Below, one piece after another: positions 7,531 to 20,041 of a DNA stretch of 64,000 bases (positions are counted from its first letter, which is position 1; each line of letters begins with the position of its first letter). A program made the translations under genes and the position numbers. The notes beneath the pieces are model-generated. The model worked only from the letters and a program-made list of their open reading frames with translations. It was not told the DNA's origin and ran no database searches. This DNA comes from Marinomonas sp. THO17 (lineage in GTDB: Bacteria; Pseudomonadota; Gammaproteobacteria; Pseudomonadales; Marinomonadaceae): contig NZ_AP031575.1 in the NCBI RefSeq assembly GCF_040436405.1, positions 1,182,501 to 1,246,500 on the forward strand, in the 5' to 3' direction.

Positions 7531-8214
7531 CTAATAATAACGACGCTCACGCGTTTTTAAGCTCACCTTGTAATCAAAGAAATATTGCAACATGACCCCC
7601 AAATAATCGTACTCTTCATTTGTCCTTAAAATCACCCCGATACTGGCAAGATCATGATATTTAGGGGGCTGATAGAATGACTCCAAACGCCAAACTTTGG
7701 GCAAGTCATTAAATTTTTCACGATAAAAAGACACTCTCAAATTGTCATCAAAATAATAACCCATGCCAAAACGCGAGCTGGTGGTGCTACTCAAAGTAGC
7801 GTTGTTAGATTGGATATTAGCAATGAGGGAAACCTTGCCAATAAAAAGATCTCCACTAACTTGACCTATCACTTCACGATCAACTGGCAAATCTTTGTCC
7901 ATGGGTTCCAGCTCACTGTACCCCAATCCCAATCCTAAGCGCCCATGCTCATTGCCAAGATACCAATTGGAAAAAAACTCAGATTGCGCAAAGCTGCCAC
8001 TGTTAGAACCAATAATCAAATAGTTGCTATTCAATAAAACCTGAGCGGTTAAATAGTCGTTGACTGGCATATTGATTTTCATATCTAGGTTCAGTAAAGA
8101 CTTGCTATCCAATAGCCCATAGCCTAAGCCTACGACAAAATTGGGCTTTTCCTCTTCTGCATACAGATCCACTGACACACAAAGCAGCAAAATACATCCT
8201 AGCAACCACTTCAA
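7531..8214 (-). CDS. Putative outer-membrane beta-barrel protein of unknown function
   Basis: 227 residues. A signal peptide (MKWLLGCILLLCVSVDLYAEE) is followed by alternating hydrophobic/polar strands such as VGLGYGLLDSKSLL, LGLGLGYSEL, SRFGMGYYFDDNLRVSFYRE and YDYLGVMLQYFF. This pattern suggests a small porin-like barrel. I do not recognise a named family. It is convergent with the OmpA-domain gene and divergent from miaB. Confidence 0.6.
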   Translation of the reverse strand: MKWLLGCILLLCVSVDLYAEEEKPNFVVGLGYGLLDSKSLLNLDMKINMPVNDYLTAQVLLNSNYLIIGSNSGSFAQSEFFSNWYLGNEHGRLGLGLGYSELEPMDKDLPVDREVIGQVSGDLFIGKVSLIANIQSNNATLSSTTSSRFGMGYYFDDNLRVSFYREKFNDLPKVWRLESFYQPPKYHDLASIGVILRTNEEYDYLGVMLQYFFDYKVSLKTRERRYY

Positions 8215-8416
8215 CTCTTCGCCTCCCGCTACACTAACGCCATATCATTCCATATTGTGAGGTGAATCCCGATAAAGCGCCACCAAAACGTGCAATGAGG
8301 GTGATATTTGCATTAAAAATAACCGGAATGTCTCACAAGTCTGGGATTCAGAAGCAAAGCCCAATATAATAGCCGCAAAGTCGAAATGACGAACTCTTTT
8401 TAGGTTTATAGGTTAC

Positions 8417-9772
8417 ATGGCAAAAAAACTCTTTATCCAAACTCATGGCTGTCAGATGAACGAATACGACTCTTCACGTATGGCTGACTTGTTAGGCGAA
8501 AGCCATGAAATGGAGCTTACCGAAAACGCAGAAGAAGCGGATGTGCTGTTATTAAATACCTGCTCTATCCGTGAAAAGGCCCAAGATAAAGTCTTTCATC
8601 AACTGGGGCGTTGGAAAAAACTAAAGCAAAAGAATCCGGATCTAGTAATTGGTGTGGGCGGTTGTGTGGCGAGTCAGGAAGGCGACAACATTCGTAAACG
8701 CGCAAAACACGTGGACATGATTTTCGGCCCGCAAACCTTGCACAAGTTGCCTGAAATGGTGAATGCCGCGGCCACACACATTCCCATTACTGATGTCACC
8801 TTTCCCGAGATTGAAAAGTTTGACCACTTGCCTGCACCGCGTGTTGAAGGGGCAGAAGCTTTTGTTTCCATAATGGAAGGATGCAGTAAATACTGTACTT
8901 TCTGTGTGGTGCCTTACACTCGTGGTGAAGAAGTCAGCCGTCCATTTGACGGCATCTTACTAGAAGCCGCCCAACTGGCTGAACAAGGGGTGCGAGAGAT
9001 ACATTTATTAGGTCAAAACGTCAACGCTTACCGTGGTGAAACCGCAGAAGGTGACGAAGCGGATCTGGCCGATGTCATTCACGCGGTCGCACGCATTGAC
9101 GGTATTGAACGTATTCGTTTCACCACTTCTCACCCAGTGGAGTTTACCGACAGCCTAATTGAAGCCTTCCGTACCGAGCCTAAATTGGTCAGTCACTTAC
9201 ACTTGCCAGTGCAAAGTGGTGCCGATAAAGTGCTGAGCGCCATGAAACGCGGCCACGATCGCCAATACTATATTGATAAGATTAACCGTATTAAAGCCGC
9301 TCGTCCTGGTATCAGTCTGTCATCAGACTTCATTATTGGCTTCCCGGGTGAAACGGATGAAGATTTTGTCGACACTATGAATTTGATCCAAGAAATTGGC
9401 TTCGACCACTCCTTCAGCTTTGTTTACAGTCAGCGCCCTGGTACGCCAGCGTCTGACTTAGCAGACGATACTCCAGAAGAGGTGAAGAAAGAGCGTTTAG
9501 CTATTTTACAGCGTCGTATCAGTCAGCAAGCCTATGACATTAGCTTGGCCATGGTGGGAGAAGTACAACGTATTTTGATCAGCGGCTACTCGCCACGTGA
9601 TCCAGGCCAACTTCAAGGTCGTACGGAAAATAATCGTATTGTCAATTTCCGCGCATCTGATCCACAATTAATTGGTAAGTTTGCCGATGTCATTATTACG
9701 GATGCGTATCCAAACTCTTTATTGGGCGAGTTAATCAGTTCAGAACTCGACAATGATTTTGTTATTCAATAA
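8417..9772 (+). CDS. miaB: tRNA-2-methylthio-N6-dimethylallyladenosine synthase MiaB
   Basis: 451 residues, full length. This radical-SAM methylthiotransferase adds the 2-methylthio group to i6A37 of tRNAs reading UNN codons. The N-terminal UPF0004 domain has the three cysteines of the auxiliary 4Fe-4S cluster ([26 protein letters not shown]). The radical-SAM cysteines are in [17 protein letters not shown] (about residues 153-169). [17 protein letters not shown] and FTTSHP follow, and a TRAM domain ends the protein ([27 protein letters not shown]). It opens a run of housekeeping genes (phoH, ybeY, corC, lnt) in the order common in gammaproteobacteria. A TATAAT at 8365-8370 may be part of its promoter; the -35 is unclear. 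Confidence 0.98.
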   Translation: MAKKLFIQTHGCQMNEYDSSRMADLLGESHEMELTENAEEADVLLLNTCSIREKAQDKVFHQLGRWKKLKQKNPDLVIGVGGCVASQEGDNIRKRAKHVDMIFGPQTLHKLPEMVNAAATHIPITDVTFPEIEKFDHLPAPRVEGAEAFVSIMEGCSKYCTFCVVPYTRGEEVSRPFDGILLEAAQLAEQGVREIHLLGQNVNAYRGETAEGDEADLADVIHAVARIDGIERIRFTTSHPVEFTDSLIEAFRTEPKLVSHLHLPVQSGADKVLSAMKRGHDRQYYIDKINRIKAARPGISLSSDFIIGFPGETDEDFVDTMNLIQEIGFDHSFSFVYSQRPGTPASDLADDTPEEVKKERLAILQRRISQQAYDISLAMVGEVQRILISGYSPRDPGQLQGRTENNRIVNFRASDPQLIGKFADVIITDAYPNSLLGELISSELDNDFVIQ

Positions 9773-9785
9773 ATACAGGTAGCCC

Positions 9786-10856
9786 TTGGAAACCACACAA
9801 ACAACCCAACAAATCCGACTTGAACCCGCCAATGCAGCAGCCTTGGCAGGTTTGTGCGGACAACTCGATGAAAACATCAAACAAATCGAAAAGCGCCTTG
9901 AGGTTAACATTCGCAATCGCGCAGAACTTTTCGATATTTCAGGTGACAATGCCGAACATGTCATGGCCACCAAAACCTTGTTGCAAAATCTTTATCGTGA
10001 AGCTTTGGCAAACCCTCAGATTTCTCCCGAGACGGTACACTTGTACCTGCAGGAGTCAGCCATTGAATCACTGACCAGCAGCAAAAAAGGTGACCAGAAT
10101 CAAGTCGTTATTAAGACCCGTAAAGCCTTCATTAAACCCAAGGGCAAAAACCAGCAAAGATACGTGACGCAAATTCGCAAACACGATATCAACTTTGGCA
10201 TAGGGCCAGCGGGGACAGGTAAAACCTACTTAGCCGTGGCTTGCGCTGTTGAAGCCTTAGAAGCAGATCTGGTCGAGCGTATTATGTTGGTGCGTCCTGC
10301 GGTGGAAGCGGGTGAAAAACTGGGCTTTTTACCGGGTGACTTATCTCAAAAAATCGACCCTTATTTACGTCCTTTGTACGATGCCTTGTACGAAATGCTG
10401 GGCTTTGAACTGGTCGATAAACTGATCGAAAAAAATGTCATTGAAATAGCGCCCCTGGCTTTCATGCGTGGTCGTACTTTGAATAACGCTTTTATCATTC
10501 TGGATGAAAGTCAGAACACCACGCGCGAACAGATGAAGATGTTCTTAACACGTATTGGCTTTGGCTCTACTGCCGTGATTACCGGGGACCGAACTCAGGT
10601 GGATTTGCCCCGCGGTACCGCGTCTGGTTTGGCGCACGCTATGCACGTGCTGAAAGACGTTAACGGCATCAGTATGACCACCTTCAACGCCGCCGATGTG
10701 GTACGTCATCCTTTGGTGCAACGCATTGTGGAAGCTTACGATAAATACGACGACGAAGCCGAAGCCGAAAAAAAAGCACGTAATGAAGCCCGCGCCGCAG
10801 AAAAAATTCAGGCGGCGGATCCTGCCGTTGTAACAACGGAAGCGCAGAAAAGCTGA
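9786..10856 (+). CDS. ybeZ: PhoH-like ATPase YbeZ
   Basis: 356 residues. The start is TTG at 9786, 13 bases after miaB; the next in-frame Met is about 60 residues in, past conserved family sequence ([20 protein letters not shown]), so TTG is the best choice. The PhoH ATPase domain has Walker [12 protein letters not shown] (about residue 140) and Walker [11 protein letters not shown], plus [12 protein letters not shown]. PhoH proteins are linked to RNA metabolism and in enterobacteria work with YbeY in rRNA processing. The last about 40 residues are charged and Ala-rich, a tail longer than in E. coli. The stop codon overlaps the ybeY start (TGATG), so translation is probably coupled. Confidence 0.95.
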   Translation: METTQTTQQIRLEPANAAALAGLCGQLDENIKQIEKRLEVNIRNRAELFDISGDNAEHVMATKTLLQNLYREALANPQISPETVHLYLQESAIESLTSSKKGDQNQVVIKTRKAFIKPKGKNQQRYVTQIRKHDINFGIGPAGTGKTYLAVACAVEALEADLVERIMLVRPAVEAGEKLGFLPGDLSQKIDPYLRPLYDALYEMLGFELVDKLIEKNVIEIAPLAFMRGRTLNNAFIILDESQNTTREQMKMFLTRIGFGSTAVITGDRTQVDLPRGTASGLAHAMHVLKDVNGISMTTFNAADVVRHPLVQRIVEAYDKYDDEAEAEKKARNEARAAEKIQAADPAVVTTEAQKS

Positions 10857-11320
10857 TGCCTGACTTAGAACTCGACTTACAAATTGCCTGTGAATCAACC
10901 GATCAGCTTCCCAGTGAAGCAGATTTTCGCGTATGGGTAGAGAAAGCCCTGCCCAGCTCAGGTGATCTCTATGAAGTCACCATTCGGATTGTGGACCAAG
11001 CAGAAAGCCAAGCGCTCAATCACGAATATCGCGGCAAAGATAAACCCACCAATGTATTATCTTTTCCATTTGAAGCTCCACCTGGTATTGAGTTGCCTTT
11101 ATTAGGTGATTTGGTTATCTGCCAGCAAGTGGTAGCAAAAGAAGCCATTGAACAAGGAAAAGCCCTGTTTGACCATTGGGCGCATATGACGATTCATGGC
11201 ATCTTGCATTTACGTGGTTATGACCATATAAAGGATGATGATGCAGATGAAATGGAAAGTTTAGAAACCGAATTATTGGCTTCTTTGTCAATTTCCGACC
11301 CTTATTTGATAAAAGAGTGA
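10856..11320 (+). CDS. ybeY: rRNA maturation endoribonuclease YbeY
   Basis: 154 residues. The zinc-binding signature [11 protein letters not shown] is present (about residues 116-126), preceded by [12 protein letters not shown] and [12 protein letters not shown], all typical of YbeY. The enzyme takes part in 16S rRNA 3'-end maturation and late ribosome quality control. Its ATG shares an A with the ybeZ stop codon, and corC follows 12 bases after its stop. Confidence 0.97.
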   Translation: MPDLELDLQIACESTDQLPSEADFRVWVEKALPSSGDLYEVTIRIVDQAESQALNHEYRGKDKPTNVLSFPFEAPPGIELPLLGDLVICQQVVAKEAIEQGKALFDHWAHMTIHGILHLRGYDHIKDDDADEMESLETELLASLSISDPYLIKE

Positions 11321-11332
11321 GTTAACCCCCTA

Positions 11333-12202
11333 ATGAGCGAAGACCGATCGAGCTTACCCAACGATCAACAAAAATCTTGGTTTGAACGTTTTCTTCAAGC
11401 CTTCAATGATGAGCCACGCAGTCGTGCTGACATCATTACTTTACTGGAAACCGCGGTGCAGTCCGATGTCATCGATCGTGATGCCTTCACCATAGTGGAA
11501 GGTGCTTTGGAGGTATCCGAAGTACAGGCCAGAGACATCATGATTCCACCATCGCAAATGGTGATTATTAAATCCGAAGACGATCCGAAAACCTCCATTC
11601 GTAAAGTCATCGACTCTTCTCACTCTCGTTTCCCTGTGGTGGGTGAGGATTCCGACGAAATTCTCGGTGTCCTACTCGCTAAAGATTTATTGCCCCTGCT
11701 GTTCAAAGAAGGCGATATTACTAACGAGGATATTTTGGCTCGACTTCGCCCTGCCAACTTCATTCCAGAAAGTAAACGCCTTAATGTATTACTGAATGAC
11801 TTCCGTACCAAACGCTACCACATGGCATTAGTGCTGGATGAATACGGCAGTGTCTCTGGTCTGGTAACCATTGAAGACGTGTTGGAGCAAATTGTTGGTG
11901 AGATCGAAGACGAAACCGACAAACATGAACACGAAGGCATTCAGGTGACCAGCGAATCTGGTGTTTACCTAGTACCCGCCCTTTGCACCATTGAAGACTT
12001 CAATGAGTTTTTCAAAGCGGAACTTGACGAAGAAGACTTTGATACTATCGGCGGCATTTTAGTACAGCAGTTTGGTCACGTGCCATTGCGAGATGAAACC
12101 ATACTGTTTAACGATTTCCACTTTAAAGTGGTAAAATCGGATGGCCGACGCGTTAAGACCATCCAAGTCTCTAAATCCGTAACCGAAGAGGTTGTTGAGT
12201 AA
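11333..12202 (+). CDS. corC: CorC/YbeX: CBS-domain protein of magnesium/cobalt efflux type
   Basis: 289 residues. Two CBS domains (about residues 67-185) include ARDIMIPPSQMV and SRFPVVGEDSDEILGVL, followed by YHMALVLDEYGSVSGLVTIEDVLEQIVGEIEDE, the signature that ends the pair. The C-terminal CorC/HlyC transporter-associated domain carries EDFDTIGGILVQQFGHVP. There is no DUF21 membrane domain, so it is the soluble YbeX type that acts in the cytosol. Historically tied to Mg/Co efflux, it is linked in E. coli to ribosome metabolism. It abuts lnt with no gap. Confidence 0.95.
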   Translation: MSEDRSSLPNDQQKSWFERFLQAFNDEPRSRADIITLLETAVQSDVIDRDAFTIVEGALEVSEVQARDIMIPPSQMVIIKSEDDPKTSIRKVIDSSHSRFPVVGEDSDEILGVLLAKDLLPLLFKEGDITNEDILARLRPANFIPESKRLNVLLNDFRTKRYHMALVLDEYGSVSGLVTIEDVLEQIVGEIEDETDKHEHEGIQVTSESGVYLVPALCTIEDFNEFFKAELDEEDFDTIGGILVQQFGHVPLRDETILFNDFHFKVVKSDGRRVKTIQVSKSVTEEVVE

Positions 12203-13771
12203 ATGTCTATCATTCGTCCCGGTTCCAGCAAACCAATAACGGGGCGAATCGCTCATTTTTTTGCCAATTTACCACAGGCTGTTGCCCTTCCCCTTGGCCT
12301 AATCTTAGGTGCGGTTGGCGTTACCAGCTTTGCTCCCTTACATTTTTGGCCTGGCTATTTTATTAGTCTGATTGCTTTTAGTCTTTTCATCATCTCAGCG
12401 AAAAGCGCCAAAGCGGCCACTTGGCGAGCCAGTGCGGTGGCCTTTGGCCTGTTCGGCAGCAGTGTCTCTTGGGTGTTTGTCAGTATTGCCGAGTACGGCC
12501 AAGTGGGCGACCTGATTGCCGGTTTGATTACCTTTGCTTTTATTGCTGCATTGTGTGCATTCTGGAGTCTGGCGGCTTGGTTCAGCTGGCATCTCATGTC
12601 CCGCTATGCCTTTTTACCAAGCAGCTTGTGGGTCGCCATTGCTTTATTATTGGCAGAGTTATTACGCAGTGTACTTTTCACAGGTTTCCCTTGGTTGTTA
12701 CCTGGCTATGCCACTGAACACACTTGGCTGTTTGAATTGCTGCCGCTTGGTGGTATTTGGCTCACCAGCCTACTTGTGGTACTCACTGCCACCAGCCTTG
12801 CTGGTCTATTGCTCAAACAAAGTAATCAAACCATGCCGATACTTATCTGTCTTATTGGCTGGGGTGGCGGGGCATATTTAAGCTACGCTCCGGTGCAATG
12901 GGTGCAACAAACCGGACAGATTAAAACCACCTTAGTACAAGGCAATATTGAGCAAGATCAAAAATGGCTCCCCCAAACCGCAGCCAGTTCCCTTGCTTAT
13001 TACCAACAAGTCACGCAACAACATCTCGACAGCGACCTTGTGGTGTGGCCAGAAACCGCCGTGACTTATGCTTATTCTCAGGTTAAACCTTATTTGGCCA
13101 ATTTCAGCGACCAACTTGCTGCGTCCAAAACCACCCTTATTACAGGCATACCGGATGTATTAGAGGGTGGTCAGGTGTATTACAACGCCATTTGGACAAC
13201 GGGCAATGGTTTTGGTCTTTACTACAAGAAACATCTGGTGCCATTTGGAGAGTACTTGCCATTGGCCAGCTACATAGGCCCTCTTCTGGATATTTTTGGT
13301 ATGCCGATGTCAAACTTCCAAGCCGGTGACGACAACCAACCTGTATTGCAGGTAGGAGATTGGGGGGTTGCGCCTTTTATTTGCTATGAAATCGTCTATC
13401 CAGAACAAGTAAGAGAGATGGTACGTGACAGTGATTTGCTGGTGACCATCAGTAATGATGCTTGGTTTGGTAGTTCCTTTGGCCCTTGGCAACATTTACA
13501 AATTGCCCAATTTCGCGCCAAGGAAGCAGGTCGTTATGTAATACGAGCCACTAATACGGGTGTCACAGCCTTTATTAATGAGCAAGGTGAAATCGTGGCG
13601 CAAGCACCTCAATTTACTCGCACAACACTGACTGCTGAAGCCAAAACCTTTATCGGCAATACCCCTTATGTCACTTGGGGATATTGGCCGAGTATAGTCT
13701 TGTTACTATTGTGCATTCTGTTTAGCTCGGCCAATCATGGTTTTTCCCGCCAATCGCTCCGTTTTGCTTAA
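12203..13771 (+). CDS. lnt: Apolipoprotein N-acyltransferase
   Basis: 522 residues. The inner-membrane enzyme adds the third acyl chain to lipoproteins. The N-terminal half has about six to seven hydrophobic segments (residues 20-210). The C-terminal carbon-nitrogen hydrolase domain carries the catalytic triad: Glu in VVWPETAV, Lys in YKKHLVPFGEYLP and Cys in APFICYEIVYPE. SNDAWFGSSFGPWQH is also a strong lnt motif, and a final hydrophobic segment closes the protein. The start codon follows the corC stop directly. It ends the miaB-to-lnt run and is convergent with the zinc-ribbon gene. Confidence 0.97.
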   Translation: MSIIRPGSSKPITGRIAHFFANLPQAVALPLGLILGAVGVTSFAPLHFWPGYFISLIAFSLFIISAKSAKAATWRASAVAFGLFGSSVSWVFVSIAEYGQVGDLIAGLITFAFIAALCAFWSLAAWFSWHLMSRYAFLPSSLWVAIALLLAELLRSVLFTGFPWLLPGYATEHTWLFELLPLGGIWLTSLLVVLTATSLAGLLLKQSNQTMPILICLIGWGGGAYLSYAPVQWVQQTGQIKTTLVQGNIEQDQKWLPQTAASSLAYYQQVTQQHLDSDLVVWPETAVTYAYSQVKPYLANFSDQLAASKTTLITGIPDVLEGGQVYYNAIWTTGNGFGLYYKKHLVPFGEYLPLASYIGPLLDIFGMPMSNFQAGDDNQPVLQVGDWGVAPFICYEIVYPEQVREMVRDSDLLVTISNDAWFGSSFGPWQHLQIAQFRAKEAGRYVIRATNTGVTAFINEQGEIVAQAPQFTRTTLTAEAKTFIGNTPYVTWGYWPSIVLLLLCILFSSANHGFSRQSLRFA

Positions 13772-13786
13772 TTAGTTTTTTCTCTG

Positions 13787-14203
13787 TTAATTGTGTGAAG
13801 ACAGCAAACCATAGTGACAAATTTCACAGGTTGGCAGGGCTTGCGCTTTAAGCAGGGAATTTTTGTGAGCACAGGCCATACAGATGTATTCACCGGCTGG
13901 CACTTGTGTACCAGCAACATGACATTCTTCTAAGGGCACAGGATTGTTATTCACATGGTTGATCAACCAAAGTAAGGCAGCGTCTTCTTTCTCATCCAAC
14001 TCATCGGCTAACTCTTGAGCACCATCGAGTACCAAATGCCAATTGGCATCGACCCATGCTTCGGTATAACCCATTTTATCGTGCCAATATGCCTGCATCA
14101 GTGCTACGTCTTCCAGCAACCAATCCTTTGCCCCTTGCAAGGTTTTGCGGGCTTCTTCCACTAAGTTCAAATCTGAATCTGGGTTTTGCAGATCTTTTTT
14201 CAT
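13787..14203 (-). CDS. Zinc-ribbon protein, YbeL/DUF1451 type
   Basis: About 138 residues. The C-terminus holds a zinc ribbon: Cys in ECHVAG is followed by YICMACAHK and LPTCEICHYGLLSS, as in DUF1451 proteins such as E. coli YbeL, which also lies close to leuS. The N-terminal part is helical and acidic. Three in-frame Met codons compete (14230, 14212, 14203). AAGGAG at 14220-14215 lies inside the first and only 2 bases before the second, so 14203 (11 bases) fits best. Function is unknown; it is divergent from leuS. Confidence 0.75.
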   Translation of the reverse strand: MKKDLQNPDSDLNLVEEARKTLQGAKDWLLEDVALMQAYWHDKMGYTEAWVDANWHLVLDGAQELADELDEKEDAALLWLINHVNNNPVPLEECHVAGTQVPAGEYICMACAHKNSLLKAQALPTCEICHYGLLSSHN

Positions 14204-14365
14204 AGAATTCATCACTCCTTCTCTATGCACCTTCTAATTAGAGTCCCATCTCTATAAAATAGCGAATATTTTCAGACTCTGTTGACCTTTGCTCCCCTAT
14301 TTTGAGTTAGGTCGGTATAATGCTGAATTTTCGAATTACTGTTCATATTAAACTGTCCATATTAA

Positions 14366-16864
<2,499 letters not shown>

Positions 16865-16950
16865 GCCGCTGTTGTATAAATGATAAATAGGGATGGCGAT
16901 TGTCATCTCTAATTATCTCGCACTTTATTCACTTTTAAGAGATCACGGAT

Positions 16951-17466
16951 ATGACAATTCATTTGCCCAAGACGGCACGTCTGGTGTTATTTGCATTACT
17001 GAGTCTTAGTTTGCTTGCCTGTGGTTTTCACTTAAAGGGCACAGTGCAGATTCCTCAGCGCCTCAAGATGATGACCCTGACTTCGCAAAGCGGCTCGGCT
17101 GAATTTGATCGTGCCTTACGACTGACCTTAAGTAAAGCCGGTGTGGTCATAGTGGATAAAGCCAATGCATCTGCCGATACCTTAGAACTGAAAGTGAACG
17201 GACTCTCTTCATCCGATACGGTATTAGCCCGTAATAACTCAAACGATGTCTCACAAGTTGAACGTCGTCTTAGCGGCGTGTACTTTGTTCGTCAAGCTGA
17301 TGGCAAATCCTTATACGGGCCACGTAACATCAGCACCAATAAGACGTTAGTGAATCAAGATGCCGAAGAGAGTGCTAAGCTGTCTTACAACCAAACGCAA
17401 ATGCAATCCATGTATGAAGACTTGGCGAAGCAATTACTTTACGATCTAGGCTACGTGCCTCTCTAG
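16951..17466 (+). CDS. lptE: LPS-assembly lipoprotein LptE
   Basis: 171 residues. The signal peptide ends in a lipobox, LSLLACGFHLKG, and the residues after the Cys (GFHLKG) are the classic LptE start. It is an outer-membrane lipoprotein that plugs and assembles the LptD barrel for LPS export. The rest follows the family pattern (LRLTLSKAGVVIV, YDLAKQ-like end LAKQLLYDLGYV). It lies between leuS and holA, the position conserved in gammaproteobacteria; holA starts 10 bases after its stop. Confidence 0.93.
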   Translation: MTIHLPKTARLVLFALLSLSLLACGFHLKGTVQIPQRLKMMTLTSQSGSAEFDRALRLTLSKAGVVIVDKANASADTLELKVNGLSSSDTVLARNNSNDVSQVERRLSGVYFVRQADGKSLYGPRNISTNKTLVNQDAEESAKLSYNQTQMQSMYEDLAKQLLYDLGYVPL

Positions 17467-17476
17467 TAACCTAGTT

Positions 17477-18514
17477 ATGAAAGTCCGTGCCGATCAATTA
17501 GCCAGTCAGCTCAGCAATAGCCTAGCCCCCATTTATATCGTGTCTGGCGACGAAGTCTTGCTGTGCCAAGAAGCCGCCGACAAGATTCGTCAAGCTGCAC
17601 AAGAATATCAAATTGAAGAACGCTTGCGCTTTGTCGTCGATGCGCAGTTTGATTGGCAAGACGTCATCAATGAAAATCAAAGCTTATCTTTGTTTTCCTC
17701 ACGCCGCTTGTTCGATATTCAGATCGATAAGATGGCAGAAAAACACAGCAAAGCGTTAGCACAATTAGGTCAATCATTAAGCGAAGACAACATCATCTTA
17801 TTGACTTTACCGAAACTGGACGCCAGAACGCAAAAAGCCAAGTGGTTTAGTCAGTTGGAATCCCAAGGGGTGTTTGTGCAAATCTGGCCTATTGATGCCA
17901 ACCGCTTGCCAGCTTGGGTACAACAAAGAGCGCAATCATTGGATCTGTCTCTCACTCGAGACGCGGCCAGCATTATTTGTGAGCGCGGGGAAGGTAACCT
18001 ATTGGCCCTTTCACAAGAGCTTGAAAAGTTGGTCTTAATGCATGGCCCTGACAGCAAGATCGACGCAGAAAAAGCACTGGAATCTGTGGTCGACAGCAGT
18101 CGTTATTCGATTTACGATTTAAGCGACCGTCTATTAATGGGCAAAACCAAAGAAGCCTTACATTGTCTGCATCAGCTGCTGGGTGAAGGGGTCGAAACCA
18201 ATATCATTTTGTGGCTGATTAACCGCGAAACACAAACCCTGGTCAACCTTTTGACAGCCATGCAAAACGCCAGTTTACGTCAAGCTTGCCAAGCACAAAA
18301 AATCTGGGACAAACGCATTCCTTTTTACGAAAAAGCCCTATCTCGACACAATCAGGTTACCTTGCCTTATATGCAAAACTATTTGGCTTTGATGGACAAA
18401 AGTATCAAAGGCATAGACGGACCAGACATAGAAATCGGTCTGAGAAATCTCGTTATGATGTTTTGTGGCTACAAACCCACCATGACGGAATTGGATTTAC
18501 CTGCCTCTTTCTAA
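17477..18514 (+). CDS. holA: DNA polymerase III delta subunit
   Basis: 345 residues. The clamp-loader subunit opens the beta clamp. N-terminal AAA-like features are YIVSGDEVLLCQEAADKIRQ and LFSSRRLFDIQID. The middle helical region (RLPAWVQQRAQSLDL, CERGEGNLLALSQELEKL) and C-terminal collar (SRYSIYDLSDRLLMGKTKEAL, LWLINRE) match HolA. Length is normal. Likely cotranscribed with lptE. Confidence 0.95.
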   Translation: MKVRADQLASQLSNSLAPIYIVSGDEVLLCQEAADKIRQAAQEYQIEERLRFVVDAQFDWQDVINENQSLSLFSSRRLFDIQIDKMAEKHSKALAQLGQSLSEDNIILLTLPKLDARTQKAKWFSQLESQGVFVQIWPIDANRLPAWVQQRAQSLDLSLTRDAASIICERGEGNLLALSQELEKLVLMHGPDSKIDAEKALESVVDSSRYSIYDLSDRLLMGKTKEALHCLHQLLGEGVETNIILWLINRETQTLVNLLTAMQNASLRQACQAQKIWDKRIPFYEKALSRHNQVTLPYMQNYLALMDKSIKGIDGPDIEIGLRNLVMMFCGYKPTMTELDLPASF

Positions 18515-18615
18515 TCTAACGAATTTTTTCGTAGCAACATATCAGTCCCTGACTTCCTTTATTCTATTAGCCTGCTATCATGCCCCACTCAATTATTTAA
18601 TCCTTGCAGGCCACC

Positions 18616-19287
18616 ATGATCGACTCGGAATCCACTCAACCCATTCACATTGAACAACTGGATGTTTGGACAACACCCTTATTTGTGACGCAGCTTGCGG
18701 ATCATGAGTTTTTAAAAGACGCCTTATTAGAACAAGTCTATGCCCAGAAAAGCCAGCAACAAGAAGCCATAGCAAGTCATGTGGCTCCCACAGCCAAACA
18801 CGCACTACATGAAAGTACATTGGATTTTCTCGACTGTGACGACGCCACTGTGATGGAAACCAAACGTCAGCTTGAAGAACTCATTCTCGAGGTTGCCAGC
18901 AATCTAAATCAGCTTCACTGGCCTGATGATGCTCAAGCACAAGCGCACATCATCGAATCTTGGTATCACGTGACACAACAAGGTGGCTACCATGATGCCC
19001 ACTCTCATCCAAACTGCTCTTGGTGTGGTATTTATTACCTTGAACCGGGCGATGCCAGTCAAGCCGATGTCGGTGGCATGAATCGCTTTTATGACCCACG
19101 TGTGAACGCAGAACAGTATGCTGATCCTGGCACCGCCTATTTGGGTGGACAAGGTGTGTGGGATTTTACCCCAGTAGAAGGCCAAATTATTCTATTTCCT
19201 TCCTATCTTAAACACTCTGCTTTGCCCTATTTTGGTCAAAAAGATCGTGTGGTCATTGCCTTTAATAGTATTATTGAGCTCTATTAA
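18616..19287 (+). CDS. Putative 2OG-Fe(II) oxygenase (TIGR02466-type)
   Basis: About 223 residues from ATG 18616, with GCAGG 5 bases upstream; a TTG at 18604 is a poorer start. The core GGYHDAHSHPNCSWCGIYYL (about residues 121-140) supplies the His/Asp pair and VEGQIILFPSYLKHSALPYFG the distal His of a double-stranded beta-helix dioxygenase. QKDRVVIAFN closes the fold. This is the pattern of the TIGR02466 group of putative oxygenases, whose substrates are unknown. It is monocistronic between holA and a flavin reductase. Confidence 0.78.
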   Translation: MIDSESTQPIHIEQLDVWTTPLFVTQLADHEFLKDALLEQVYAQKSQQQEAIASHVAPTAKHALHESTLDFLDCDDATVMETKRQLEELILEVASNLNQLHWPDDAQAQAHIIESWYHVTQQGGYHDAHSHPNCSWCGIYYLEPGDASQADVGGMNRFYDPRVNAEQYADPGTAYLGGQGVWDFTPVEGQIILFPSYLKHSALPYFGQKDRVVIAFNSIIELY

Positions 19288-19406
19288 AAAAACAGCTAAT
19301 GTACTGATTATCAATAAAATACCTTTAAGTTTTGCTACGACGATTCACAAGTGACGGCATTTTGTAGTAATTTAACAAAGTGCCATTCACCATTGTGAGG
19401 AGAGTT

Positions 19407-20015
19407 ATGCATTATCCGTTTGATCAACTCAGCGGCAGAGAGCGCTATCATCTGATCACACAAACCGTGATCCCCAGGCCCATCGCTTGGATCATGAGTA
19501 AAAATGACAATGGGACTTTTAACCTCGCGCCCTTCTCTTATTTCACCTCATTGTCTTCCGATCCAGCGTTATTGATCGTATCGATTGGCAATAAAAATCC
19601 TGAGAAAATGAAAGACACCAAGCGTAATTTACTGCGTGAGAAGGAATGTGTTTTGCATATTGCTGATGGTGATCTGGTCAAGGCCGTAAACGACAGTGCC
19701 GCTACCTTGGCCTATGGCGAATCGGAAGTGAATCAAAGTGGTTTACAACTGACCGAGTTCGTTGACCAATTACCGCGCATAAAGCAAGCCAAGGTGGCCT
19801 ATCATTGTCGTTTGTTTGACGTACATCGCTTTGCAGATACTGCTTTTGAAGCTATGTATTTAGAAATACTCAACCTGTACCTTGATGATGATTTAATTCA
19901 TACACAAGGCGAGCGTACTTACATAGACAGTAAAAAATTGAACCCATTAGCACGATTGGGCGGTAATGATTACGCTCTGCTCGGTGACACCATAACAATT
20001 AAACGTCCTGATTAG
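19407..20015 (+). CDS. Flavin reductase-like FMN-binding protein
   Basis: 202 residues from ATG 19407, chosen because GAGGAG lies about 6 bases upstream; the frame is open back to a GTG at 19380. The FMN-binding split-barrel pattern is clear: TQTVIPRPIAWIMSKNDNGTFNLAPFSYFTSLSSDPALLIVSIG near the N-terminus and KDTKRNLLREKECVLHIAD next. Family members either reduce flavin with NAD(P)H or simply bind FMN. It is followed 26 bases later by the large cNMP/acyltransferase fusion gene, probably in one transcript. Physiological partner is unknown. Confidence 0.85.
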   Translation: MHYPFDQLSGRERYHLITQTVIPRPIAWIMSKNDNGTFNLAPFSYFTSLSSDPALLIVSIGNKNPEKMKDTKRNLLREKECVLHIADGDLVKAVNDSAATLAYGESEVNQSGLQLTEFVDQLPRIKQAKVAYHCRLFDVHRFADTAFEAMYLEILNLYLDDDLIHTQGERTYIDSKKLNPLARLGGNDYALLGDTITIKRPD

Positions 20016-20041
20016 GGCAATACTGATTCGAGGTAACAATA

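Noticed and set aside
10545..10898. Long antisense frame across phoH/ybeY
   Set aside because: Fully opposite to well-supported conserved genes, with low-complexity composition; a codon shadow.
14316..14321. TATAAT as leuS promoter -10
   Set aside because: The best upstream TTGACC (14282-14287) is 28 bases away; no suitable -35 at 16-18 bases.
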